Source of the DNA: Oscillospiraceae bacterium
GTDB lineage: Bacteria; Bacillota_A; Clostridia; Oscillospirales; WRJC01
Assembly: GCA_009785015.1 (NCBI GenBank)
Contig: WQXD01000033.1
Span: forward strand, 1-21,489
Direction: 5' to 3'
DNA: 21,489 nt
Program-made: the position numbers and the translations under genes
In this document: in pieces, positions 1 through 7,718 of the stretch
Numbering within the stretch: position 1 is the first letter of the stretch
Layout of the letters: each line of letters opens with the position of its first letter
The notes under the pieces: model-generated
What the model was told of the DNA's origin: nothing
The model's database searches: none
Seen by the model: the letters and a program-made list of their open reading frames with translations, nothing else

Positions 1-729
1 GCCCTTTCGGAAACCACTTCGCCGCCCATAATCCAGGATGAAGCGCATATATCTTCAAAAACGCCCGAAACATCCGCGAAGATCACCACACAAGAACCTT
101 CCGCTCCGGAACCTACAACTCCGGAAAACACAATGGAAATACAAAATTATCTGATATTCTGCGACAATGATTATGAAAATACGGACAAAAAACTCAAAAT
201 AGAGGAGATTTTGGCGGAACTCGATAAAAACGATAAAATGAAAGCGGTATTTTTTTTGAGCGCGGAGGAAATCCTCAAAAATCCGGAAATTTTAAAATCG
301 ATATACGCCTTCGGGCACTCGCCGGGAATAAAATTCGACCAAGCCGAAACGGACGGCGGCTCCCTTGAACTGCGGGAGCAATTGGAAACGGCAAATGCCC
401 TGATTTATTCGGTAATCAAGCATAAAACCAAATTTTGCATTGCCGCGGGCCCAGATGTGTACGAAGACGACCCGGTTCCAAAGGGCTATTATCTGGTCGG
501 GCACACCGCCGGCATCCGTGATTTGAAAAATATAAAAAGCGCGGATGAAATGGTCGATTTTATCAAACAGCAGAGATATAACGTTTTTATGTTCGATATA
601 CACGACGATTACAAACAATATCTCGAGTGGTTTTCCTATGCGGCAAAATCCAAATTTTATATAAATTTTTCACATATAAATAACGCGAATGTGAGTATGA
701 TAGAAATACCGGCAGAAAGGCGGCGATGA
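1..729 (+). CDS. C-terminal part of a degenerate polysaccharide deacetylase-like (NodB-fold) protein
   Basis: The frame is open from the first base, so the N-terminus lies outside the window. Residues 1-44 are a Pro/Thr/Ser-rich linker, as often found between a membrane anchor and an extracytoplasmic domain. The rest resembles the NodB polysaccharide deacetylase fold: a 'KAVFFLSAEEILKNPEILK' segment like the usual 'TFFLtg..a.knPelvk', then 'AFGHSPG', 'ELREQLETANALI' and a late 'FDIHDD'. The catalytic motifs are not kept: TFDDG is replaced by FCDND, the HxxxH metal ligands after 'GH' are absent, and the RxPxG motif is replaced by 'IAAGPD'. I infer a non-enzymatic relative. Its stop overlaps the walR start by 4 bases (ATGA), implying co-transcription and translational coupling with the two-component system. 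Fold assignment is by eye only. Confidence 0.6.
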   Translation, partial: ALSETTSPPIIQDEAHISSKTPETSAKITTQEPSAPEPTTPENTMEIQNYLIFCDNDYENTDKKLKIEEILAELDKNDKMKAVFFLSAEEILKNPEILKSIYAFGHSPGIKFDQAETDGGSLELREQLETANALIYSVIKHKTKFCIAAGPDVYEDDPVPKGYYLVGHTAGIRDLKNIKSADEMVDFIKQQRYNVFMFDIHDDYKQYLEWFSYAAKSKFYINFSHINNANVSMIEIPAERRR

Positions 730-1433
730 AAATGGCGCGGAAATTGTTGATTGTCGAAGACGAAAAAAATATATCCTCCATCATTTTTGAAAACGCGAAA
801 ATAGAAAATTATGAGTGCGACCTCGCTTACGACGGAGAAAACGGGCTGAACAAAGCGCTGACGAACGCGTATGATTTGATTATACTCGATTTGATGCTTC
901 CGAAAATAGACGGCTTTGAGATATGCAAAAAAATAAGGCGGGAAAAAATTTCCACGCCCGTCATAATGCTCACCGCCCTCGAGGATGAAAACGATAAAAT
1001 TTTCGGGCTTGAGCTCGGAGCCGACGACTATATAACCAAACCGTTCAGCGTAAAAGAACTCTTCGCCAGGGTAAAAGCGAATATAAGGCGGTCGTCCGCC
1101 GAACCGGATTTCGCGGATTCGGGGGAAAAAATAATAAAAATAAATTCGATTGTGATAGATACGGAAAAATACAAAGTGGAAAAAAACGGCGTTCCGGTGG
1201 AGCTCTCAAAACTCGAATACGAGCTGCTGATTTTTTTCGCCAGAAACCCGAGCAAAATATTTCCCCGCGAGGAGCTTTTAAAACACGTGTGGAAATACGA
1301 AGACATTTACGGCGAGCGCACCGTGGATACCACGGTCAGCCGGCTGAGAAACAAAATAGAAGACGACAGTTCAAATCCGAAAATCATCCAAAACAAGAGG
1401 GGAATGGGTTATTATTTGGTGAAAGGCGAGTAA
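726..1433 (+). CDS. walR: OmpR/PhoB-family response regulator, probable WalR (VicR/YycF)
   Basis: This 235-residue DNA-binding response regulator has an N-terminal receiver domain with the acidic pocket in 'LLIVEDEKN', phospho-acceptor Asp55 in 'LIILDLMLPKIDG', the conserved Thr in 'VIMLTA' and the Lys in 'DDYITKPFS'. A winged-helix domain follows ('LEYELLIFFARNP', 'ERTVDTTVSRLRNKIED', 'KRGMGYYL'), as in OmpR/PhoB proteins. The start at 726 has AAAGG five bases upstream; an ATG two codons later is possible. The WalR assignment rests on context: walK, yycH-like and yycI-like genes follow directly, the classic Bacillota essential wall-homeostasis operon. In that family WalR controls autolysin and wall-remodelling genes. 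The response-regulator call is near certain; WalR orthology is strong inference. Confidence 0.9.
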   Translation: MKMARKLLIVEDEKNISSIIFENAKIENYECDLAYDGENGLNKALTNAYDLIILDLMLPKIDGFEICKKIRREKISTPVIMLTALEDENDKIFGLELGADDYITKPFSVKELFARVKANIRRSSAEPDFADSGEKIIKINSIVIDTEKYKVEKNGVPVELSKLEYELLIFFARNPSKIFPREELLKHVWKYEDIYGERTVDTTVSRLRNKIEDDSSNPKIIQNKRGMGYYLVKGE

Positions 1434-1448
1434 AAAAAGGATTTTTTT

Positions 1449-3257
1449 GTGTTGTACAAAAGTTTGCATTTCAAGCTCGTATTGATATTCGTGTTGTTTA
1501 TAATATGCATTATAAGCATTATCGCGGCGGTAATGCTCAACGGCGTATTTGATTTTTACACCCAGAATTTCAGCGATATGATAAACCGCGCTTTAAACGA
1601 AGATATTTTAAAAGAACTGTGCGCCCAGATGGAGGGGGAAAATTTTTACACCCGTATTGAAAACATGCTGAAACCCGAGTACGGAAACCTCGGGATATCC
1701 GATTTCAGGAATTTGTATATTTTGGATATGGACGGGAAATATCTGTCGGGAACAGATGACAACTTCGGGTCTTCGCTTGAAAAAACCCCGAACATGGTCG
1801 CCGCGATGGCCAAAAAAAACGGCGGCGGACAATATTTAAATTCCGATTATATGGATTACGCGCTCTATCTCTCAAATGATATGTACAATGATTCGGACTC
1901 GCTTAAAACGGAGTGCATAATATATATAAAAGACACCCAGGAAGAAATGAAAATGTTTTCGTGGAAAATGTTTGCCATTATCATTCAAATCCTGCTGATA
2001 GGGCTCGCGGTGGCTGTGGTTTTGTCGTTTTTTTTGGCGAAGGCTATAACGTCGCCCATACAAAACATAACAAAAGGGGCCTTGAAATTGGCCGAGGGCA
2101 ATTTCAAGAAAAAAATAGAAGTTTCCTCCAGCGACGAAATCGGGACGCTGACTTTGACATTCAACGATATGGCGGAAGAATTGGAAACGACCATCGAAGA
2201 GCTGGAAACCGAAAGGGAAAAATTGGAGAGTATATTTTTGTATCTCAACGACGGGGTTCTGGTTTTTTCGCATGAGGGCGAATTGGAAATGATGAATCCG
2301 AAAGGAGCGGGGATTTTAAAGGACAGGTTCAATTACGGCGATAAGCTCGAGGAATTTTTGAATCTGTTCGATTTGCGTTCGGACAGGAAAAAAAGCGTAT
2401 TCACCGACGTCGCCTTCGGGGATAATATATTCGATATAAGCATAGGAAAATTCTGGCAGGAAAATCAATCGGACAAACCCTCCGGGGGCACCATCGCGGT
2501 TATCCGCGACGTGACTCAGAGCTATGCATTGGAAAAGTCGAGGCGCGAATTTATAGCCAATGTGTCGCACGAGTTAAAAACGCCGCTTGCGTCGATAGTG
2601 GGGGCGGCGGAATCGCTTTCAGACGCCAGAATGAGCGAGGAAACCAAAATCAGATTTTTGGACATGATTCAAAACGACAGCAAAAGAATGACGAGGATAG
2701 TGCAGGATCTGTCTTTTCTTTCAGCGCTTGAAAACAAAAAGATGTTCTTGAAATTCGCCCCCGTCAATATGGAAACCTTAGTCAAAAATATATACGAGAC
2801 AATGCAGAGGGAAGCGGCAAAAAAAGCGCAAAAGCTGATTTTGAAAACAGAGAAAAACATCCCGGCCATATACGCGGACAAAGAGCGTATAGAACAAGTG
2901 TTCATAAACATCGTTTCCAACGCCATGAAATATACGCCCGAAAACGGAAGAATCGAAATATACTTGGGAGAATACAGGTTCAAAAATCCGCACGGAAACG
3001 ACGCTTCGGGAATCAAAATGACGGTAAAAGACAACGGGGCAGGTATACCGGAAGAAGATCTGCCGCATATTTTCGAGAGATTCTACCGGGTGGAAAAGGA
3101 CCGCTCATCCGAAACCGGGGGCACGGGTTTGGGCCTCTCCATAGCCAAGGAAATCGTGCAGACGCACAAGGGGAATATATCCGTGGAAAACGCGGAAGGC
3201 GGCGGGACGATTGTGAGCGTCATACTTCCGCAGAATTCAAATATATCAAACGGGTAA
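1449..3257 (+). CDS. walK: Membrane sensor histidine kinase, probable WalK (VicK/YycG)
   Basis: A 602-residue kinase with the WalK domain order: TM1 (about 10-33), an extracytoplasmic domain (about 34-172), TM2 (174-199), HAMP (about 197-248), a PAS domain (about 255-360), HisKA with phospho-acceptor His374 in 'NVSHELKTPL', and an HATPase domain with the N-box ('INIVSNAMKY'), 'DNGAGIP' and 'GTGLGLSIAKEIV'. The outer domain contains 'LYILDMDGKYLSGTDD', which suggests a Cache/PAS-like sensor fold. The start codon is GTG at 1449, with AAAAAAGGA seven bases upstream. It lies 15 bases after walR and should phosphorylate it. In the known system WalK responds to the state of peptidoglycan cleavage and is modulated by YycH and YycI, whose likely homologues come next. 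Confidence 0.88.
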   Translation: MLYKSLHFKLVLIFVLFIICIISIIAAVMLNGVFDFYTQNFSDMINRALNEDILKELCAQMEGENFYTRIENMLKPEYGNLGISDFRNLYILDMDGKYLSGTDDNFGSSLEKTPNMVAAMAKKNGGGQYLNSDYMDYALYLSNDMYNDSDSLKTECIIYIKDTQEEMKMFSWKMFAIIIQILLIGLAVAVVLSFFLAKAITSPIQNITKGALKLAEGNFKKKIEVSSSDEIGTLTLTFNDMAEELETTIEELETEREKLESIFLYLNDGVLVFSHEGELEMMNPKGAGILKDRFNYGDKLEEFLNLFDLRSDRKKSVFTDVAFGDNIFDISIGKFWQENQSDKPSGGTIAVIRDVTQSYALEKSRREFIANVSHELKTPLASIVGAAESLSDARMSEETKIRFLDMIQNDSKRMTRIVQDLSFLSALENKKMFLKFAPVNMETLVKNIYETMQREAAKKAQKLILKTEKNIPAIYADKERIEQVFINIVSNAMKYTPENGRIEIYLGEYRFKNPHGNDASGIKMTVKDNGAGIPEEDLPHIFERFYRVEKDRSSETGGTGLGLSIAKEIVQTHKGNISVENAEGGGTIVSVILPQNSNISNG

Positions 3258-3265
3258 AGGGGGGC

Positions 3266-4822
3266 GTGGGCGAGATAATGAAAAATTTGATCGATTTTTT
3301 TAAGACCGGTATTATATTTTTTCTCACGGTTTCCATGCTCACCCTTGCGGGATTGTATATAAACGCGAGGCAGAACGCGGGTCAGGGCGAAGAGATACCC
3401 TGGGAAAAAATGCCCATATTCGCAATCGGGGGAATGAGCCTGGCCGAAATAAACGAAAACCACATAACCCCCCTGCAGATAACGATCACGATTTCCGGCA
3501 GCACTTTCACCGCGGTATATAACGACAAATCCGTTTTGAATATTTACGAATACGGCATAAAATACAGCATACGCGATATTTTCGGGAAAAATTCCGAATG
3601 CCGCGTATTGGACCAAAAAGAGGGAAACGAGCTCTGGGCCAAATGCGCAAAGCTCGACAAATCGGTTTACATAAAATACGCGGGCGATTATATATATCCC
3701 TTCATATACACTTTTTTGGACAAGGAATGGAATATAAAAAATTCGGCCGGCGATTTTTCGGGCGATCTCGCCATGGTCCACGAGCTTTTTATCATCGACG
3801 AAGGCGAGCCCCTCGGGGTGGCAAGGGATACATACGGCCGTGTTTCGGTTTTCACCCCCGTTCCCGAGACAAAAAATAAAATAAAGCAGCGCATAGGCAG
3901 CGCCGGCCTCTCCGCTTGCAAAAACATTTCCGGGGTGGTCCCGTGTTATTTTTTGAAAAACGGCGATATAAACGCGCAGACGGGTTTCAGCGAAAATGAT
4001 ATAATAAACTTGAAATTTTCGGAGAGTTTCCATTTGTTTCAAAATTACGACAGATACTCCTTTGTTTTGGAATTTTCAAACCCGATTTTCGACGAGGAAA
4101 ATAAAATAAACACCGACCACGCGTATATAAAAAACCTGTTCAAGAATTTGAATTTCAACATCGAAAATTCCGCTTCTTATTCCGAGGGCGACGGCGTGAC
4201 GTTCAGGGACAGCAAAAACACGGTAAAATTTTACAACAGCGGCAAAATAGTGTATAACCATAAACTCGCCGATTCGGGCGACAACGGCGGCGGGCTGCAT
4301 TTGGCGAAATTTCTGAGCTATGACGCCAATTATTATACATATTACGAAAAAATAAAGGCGGCGAGCGTTTTTGTAAAAAGCCTTGACGGCGAACTCACCG
4401 GAAACGAGTGCAAAATTTATTTAAAAAACATATCCATAGATTCAAACGGGGATATGAAAATGAGTTTTTCGTATTATTACGAAGGCGCCGAAATAAAAAT
4501 CGACGGTTCAAATGAGGCGATTGTTTTGACCTTGAATGAAAACAGTTTTACCCAAATAGAAATAAACTCGATCTATATCAAGCCTGACGGCCGTGGAATG
4601 GTAAAAAACAGGAACCCCGTTTTTGATTTGAAAATGATCGACCGTGAAATCTCAAAAGAACTGGAAACTTCGCAAAACAAAGAGGAAACCGCCCGAAAAT
4701 ATAAAATGAATTATGACGAAACCTCCGGCAAATTTATTGTGAGCGACTTCAGATTGGTTTACAACATAGACTATAAATCCGTCGAAAACAATACCGTAAA
4801 AGCGGTCTGGGAGCTGAGCTGA
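3266..4822 (+). CDS. yycH: YycH-like membrane-anchored protein of the WalRK operon
   Basis: A protein of about 518 residues with one N-terminal transmembrane segment ('IIFFLTVSMLTLAGLYI') and a large extracytoplasmic remainder without enzyme motifs, as expected for YycH. Position is the main support: directly after walK and before a YycI-like gene. In Bacillus YycH and YycI contact WalK through their membrane helices and modulate it. The listed start is GTG at 3266, only 8 bases after the walK stop; the GGGGGG at 3259-3264 sits too close to it, so the ATG at 3278 (residue 5) is the likelier start. YycH proteins in Clostridia are poorly conserved, and I identify this one by topology and synteny rather than clear motif matches. 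A clade-specific lipoprotein-regulator is the alternative. Confidence 0.65.
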   Translation: MGEIMKNLIDFFKTGIIFFLTVSMLTLAGLYINARQNAGQGEEIPWEKMPIFAIGGMSLAEINENHITPLQITITISGSTFTAVYNDKSVLNIYEYGIKYSIRDIFGKNSECRVLDQKEGNELWAKCAKLDKSVYIKYAGDYIYPFIYTFLDKEWNIKNSAGDFSGDLAMVHELFIIDEGEPLGVARDTYGRVSVFTPVPETKNKIKQRIGSAGLSACKNISGVVPCYFLKNGDINAQTGFSENDIINLKFSESFHLFQNYDRYSFVLEFSNPIFDEENKINTDHAYIKNLFKNLNFNIENSASYSEGDGVTFRDSKNTVKFYNSGKIVYNHKLADSGDNGGGLHLAKFLSYDANYYTYYEKIKAASVFVKSLDGELTGNECKIYLKNISIDSNGDMKMSFSYYYEGAEIKIDGSNEAIVLTLNENSFTQIEINSIYIKPDGRGMVKNRNPVFDLKMIDREISKELETSQNKEETARKYKMNYDETSGKFIVSDFRLVYNIDYKSVENNTVKAVWELS

Positions 4823-4826
4823 GATT

Positions 4827-5816
4827 ATGAATACAAACCATACCAAATCGGCGATTATAGCGCTGCTTTTGATTGCCAATGTTTTTTTCGCCTACAACAT
4901 AGCCGATTTAAATATAAAATCCGAAAATATACCCTCGGAAATGATAGACAACGCGGCGCTCATTTTGGAATCAAAGGGCTTAAAAGCGGACAAAAACACA
5001 ATACCTTCCAAAAAACCCTCCGGAATGATATACGAAGGGGTCTATGAAGGCGTGTACTCGCAGAAAACATTCGGGGAAATCGTAAAAAGTTTTTCCGGGA
5101 TTTCCGAGGAGCAGCTGGAAGAAAAAAGCGACACGCTGCCCGTGGGCGAATCTTATGCAGCGGGGGATTACAGGTTCATTTTTTCCGAAGACAATTATTT
5201 CAAAATCACGATGATAGAACTCTCATATATCGATTTTATCAGGGATTTTTCGGTAGTCAACCCGGAGACGGGAAAAACGGAACTCGAAGAAGACACAAAC
5301 AACAAAACACAGCTGCTCAAAAAAAACAAAATGGGCGACGCCCGAAAAAGCGATTTGAAATCAGCCGAAAAAGTTATCAGAAACTTTTTTAAAAAATATC
5401 AGAATCAGGATATGAAATTGAGCTTTGAAATCGTGGGGTTTGATAAAGACGACCGTACAAACCGCGGATTTGTTTTGATAAACCAGACTTTTGAGGGCGT
5501 GCCTATCGATTTCCACACCGCCTATATCGAAATACAGGACCAAAAGATAAAATATTTTTCGGGCGAATGGTATTTCGGGGAATTTACGGGAAGATACCCC
5601 GTTTCCCTGCTCGATTCGGTCAATATACTTTTCAAGTGCGCGGAAATAGACGGCAACATAATCCGCGAAAGCGGCGCTTTGAAGGAAATGAATTTGGAAT
5701 ATACCGTAATTCATCATGAAACGGGAAAATTCTATCTCACGCCCTCCTGGCAGCTTGTGTTCGAAAACGATAGAAAATTATCGTACAACATGATAACCGG
5801 AGACAAAAAAAATTGA
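4827..5816 (+). CDS. yycI: YycI-like WalK regulatory protein
   Basis: A 329-residue protein with a short N-terminus, one membrane helix ('AIIALLLIANVFFAYNI') and an extracytoplasmic region. The layout resembles YycI: a hydrophobic anchor, a middle segment of YycH/YycI-fold repeats ('GDYRFIFSEDNYFKI', 'NQTFEGVPIDFHTAYIEI') and a C-terminal 'FYLTPSWQLVFENDRKL', which matches the usual YycI end where a 'PsWqi' segment precedes the last strand. It begins 4 bases after the yycH-like stop with only a weak ribosome-binding site, consistent with translational coupling. Known role in the family: partner of YycH, acting on WalK at the membrane. The walJ (yycJ) metallo-hydrolase gene that usually follows is absent; murA comes instead. 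Confidence 0.7.
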   Translation: MNTNHTKSAIIALLLIANVFFAYNIADLNIKSENIPSEMIDNAALILESKGLKADKNTIPSKKPSGMIYEGVYEGVYSQKTFGEIVKSFSGISEEQLEEKSDTLPVGESYAAGDYRFIFSEDNYFKITMIELSYIDFIRDFSVVNPETGKTELEEDTNNKTQLLKKNKMGDARKSDLKSAEKVIRNFFKKYQNQDMKLSFEIVGFDKDDRTNRGFVLINQTFEGVPIDFHTAYIEIQDQKIKYFSGEWYFGEFTGRYPVSLLDSVNILFKCAEIDGNIIRESGALKEMNLEYTVIHHETGKFYLTPSWQLVFENDRKLSYNMITGDKKN

Positions 5817-5836
5817 AAGAAATTTTAATTTTTTTT
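5805..5836 (+). terminator. Possible weak A/T-only hairpin after yycI
   Basis: Positions 5805-5814 (AAAAAAAATT) are exactly complementary to 5827-5836 (AATTTTTTTT), with a 12-base loop, and the repeat spans the yycI stop codon. The stem has no G-C pairs and its T-run is part of the stem, so any termination would be inefficient. It may simply be an A/T-rich boundary. Confidence 0.25.
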
Positions 5837-5847
5837 ATAAAACGAGG

Positions 5848-5875
5848 TTGCAAAATAATTTATATGTGGTATAAT
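5848..5875 (+). promoter_or_regulatory. murA promoter, extended -10 type
   Basis: TTGCAA at 5848-5853, a 16-base spacer, and TATAAT at 5870-5875 preceded by TGG (extended -10, TG at 5867-5868). It gives murA its own sigma-A promoter apart from the walRK operon. Confidence 0.8.
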
Positions 5876-5910
5876 GGTGTACATACCTATATCATAACAC
5901 AAAGGGGGAG

Positions 5911-7218
5911 ATGATTTTAGAGGTGGAAAAATTTGTAATCAACGGCGGCAGGCCCTTGTACGGGGAGATAGAAATAGGGGGCATGAAAAATACAGCCGTC
6001 GCCGTGATAATGGGGAGTCTTTTGATTGAGGACAAGTGCGTTATAGAAAATTTACCGGGCATAAGCGACGTCTCCACGGCTTTTGAAATACTCGAAAACA
6101 TGGGGGCGTCCGTCAGAAAAATCAACAAATACACTTACGAGGTGGACAACACGAAAACCAAAGGCGGCACATCACCCCCGGAGCTCGTCCGCAAAATGCG
6201 GGCTTCGTATTATCTTCTCGGCGCGGAGCTCGGCAGGTTCGGCCGCGCCGACGTAGGGCAGCCGGGAGGGGATTGGTTCGGAGACCGCCCGATAGACCAG
6301 CATATAAAGGGATTTGAAGCCCTGGGGGGCATTTTTGAGATCAACAAAACCACGGGCAATTACAATATCAAGGCGCCGGACGGCTTAAATGGGGCGCATA
6401 TATTCATAGAGGCGAGCGTGGGGGCGACGATAAACATCATACTCGCCGCGGTAAAAGCCGAAGGCCTGACCGTGATCGAAAACGCGGCCAAAGAGCCCCA
6501 TGTGGTGGACCTTTCGCTTTTTTTGAATAAATGCGGCGCAAAAATATCCGGGATGGGGACAAATGTGATAAAAATAAAGGGCACTCCGCAGCTTCACGGC
6601 TGCACGTACAACATACTGCCCGATATGATCGAAGCGGGCACGTATATGGCGGTTGCCGCGGCTGCGGGCGGAAGGCTCAAAATAAAGAACGTGATCCCGA
6701 AACATCTCGAATCCGTGACGGCGAAACTCATCGAAATGGGAGCGGAGGTCACGGAATACGACGACTCCGTAGTGGTGAGCGGCAACGGCGAGCTGGGCAA
6801 AGCCAACATAAAGACGCAGATCTATCCCGGGCTGCCCACGGATATGAACGCCCAGATGTGCGTTCTGCTCTGTCTCGCCAAGGGGGGCACAAGCTATATA
6901 ACCGAAGGGGTTTTCGACAACAAGTTCAGATACTGCGATGAACTCAAAAGAATGGGCGCCGCCATAAAAGTGAACGGGCGGGTCGCCGCCGTCGAAAGCA
7001 GGGGGTTTTTAAACCCGGCGGTGGTAAAAGCGGTGGATATAAGGGGCGGAGTCGCCATGGTAATCGCCGCGCTCGCCGTCAAGGGCAAGACGGAAATAGA
7101 AGAAATAGACCACATCGAAAGAGGCTACGAGGACATCGTGGGCAAACTCACAAAGGTGGGAGCGGATATAAAAAAGATCCAGATTCCCGACGAATTCAGG
7201 CAGGACAAGGCGATCTAA
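5911..7218 (+). CDS. murA: UDP-N-acetylglucosamine 1-carboxyvinyltransferase (MurA) with Cys-to-Asp active site
   Basis: MurA transfers enolpyruvate from PEP to UDP-GlcNAc, the first committed cytoplasmic step of peptidoglycan synthesis. Length (435 residues) and motifs fit: Lys/Asn in 'GGMKNTAVA' (E. coli K22/N23), 'MRASYYLLG', 'RPIDQHIKGFEALGG', the general-base Asp in 'LPTDMNAQM' (D305) and the Arg in 'VDIRGGVAMV' (R397). The loop that normally reads GGCxxGxRP reads GGDWFGDRP, so the fosfomycin-target Cys115 is Asp here (codon GAT at 6271-6273); the following Arg120 is kept. The family N-terminus is usually 'MEKFVINGG', which suggests GTG at 5923 as the true start, though ATG 5911 lies directly after GGGGGAG. 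It has its own promoter, and its stop overlaps the stop of the convergent downstream gene. Confidence 0.95.
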   Translation: MILEVEKFVINGGRPLYGEIEIGGMKNTAVAVIMGSLLIEDKCVIENLPGISDVSTAFEILENMGASVRKINKYTYEVDNTKTKGGTSPPELVRKMRASYYLLGAELGRFGRADVGQPGGDWFGDRPIDQHIKGFEALGGIFEINKTTGNYNIKAPDGLNGAHIFIEASVGATINIILAAVKAEGLTVIENAAKEPHVVDLSLFLNKCGAKISGMGTNVIKIKGTPQLHGCTYNILPDMIEAGTYMAVAAAAGGRLKIKNVIPKHLESVTAKLIEMGAEVTEYDDSVVVSGNGELGKANIKTQIYPGLPTDMNAQMCVLLCLAKGGTSYITEGVFDNKFRYCDELKRMGAAIKVNGRVAAVESRGFLNPAVVKAVDIRGGVAMVIAALAVKGKTEIEEIDHIERGYEDIVGKLTKVGADIKKIQIPDEFRQDKAI

Positions 7219-7718
7219 AAGGTTTTGCGGTAAAACCGCGCGAGTTCCTCTTGTTCGGCGGATATAAGGCGCATAAACGCCGCAATTTCCGCATTCTCAG
7301 CGAGCAGATCAAAAGCCTTTTGAACCGCTTTGACAAATGCCCTGTCCGCATATTTCAAATCCCAAATGGGGCACGTCCGCCGTCCCCTTATATCGGGTGA
7401 GGCGTTTATCCGGCCGTCTTTTTCGAGCGGGGCCGCGGGGAACATCCGGCAGGCAAGCGGGCGCAGGGCGCGCTCGCAGTCCCCGTCGCACAAAAGCAGT
7501 TTTACCCCGGGGGTTTCCATGTATTCTATTTCCTCAATCCGGAATCCCGCTATGTTTTCGAATATGGGTTCCTCCCCCGGAAAGAGCAGCATCCCCGCGC
7601 TGTCCCCTTTGCAGCATATTTTATCGCACAATTTGCCGCAGTCGGCGTTTTTGAGCGGAGTGAGGCTTCCGATTATTTCATATGCCCCATATATGAGATC
7701 GGTGTGCTCTTTACTCAT
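7215..7718 (-). CDS. Cysteine-rich YkgJ-like (CxxCxxCC-type) putative metal-binding protein
   Basis: A 167-residue cytoplasmic protein with a Cys cluster near the N-terminus (Cys27, 31, 35, 36 in 'DCGKLCDKICC'), a second pair (Cys77, 81) and 'RPLACRMFP' (Cys90), followed by a Cys in 'RRTCPIW'. The 'RP..CR.FP' element is the hallmark of the YkgJ family, thought to bind zinc or an iron-sulfur cluster; the exact biochemical role is unknown. The ATG follows the stop of the upstream aldolase gene with no gap (TAAATG), so it is probably translated by coupling as the last gene of the minus-strand operon. Its TAG overlaps the murA TAA on the other strand. Family call is moderate; function unassigned. 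Confidence 0.65.
   Translation of the reverse strand: MSKEHTDLIYGAYEIIGSLTPLKNADCGKLCDKICCKGDSAGMLLFPGEEPIFENIAGFRIEEIEYMETPGVKLLLCDGDCERALRPLACRMFPAAPLEKDGRINASPDIRGRRTCPIWDLKYADRAFVKAVQKAFDLLAENAEIAAFMRLISAEQEELARFYRKTF

Noticed and set aside
3083..4042. 319-codon open frame on the minus strand across walK and the yycH-like gene
   Set aside because: It is antisense to two well-supported genes, has no ribosome-binding site and shows low-complexity shadow composition. Other long shadows (7330-8028 plus, 20527-21369 minus) are rejected for the same reason.
5876..5910. Near-palindrome GGTGTACATACC in the murA leader as an operator
   Set aside because: The two halves are not exact complements and the arms are too short to support a call.
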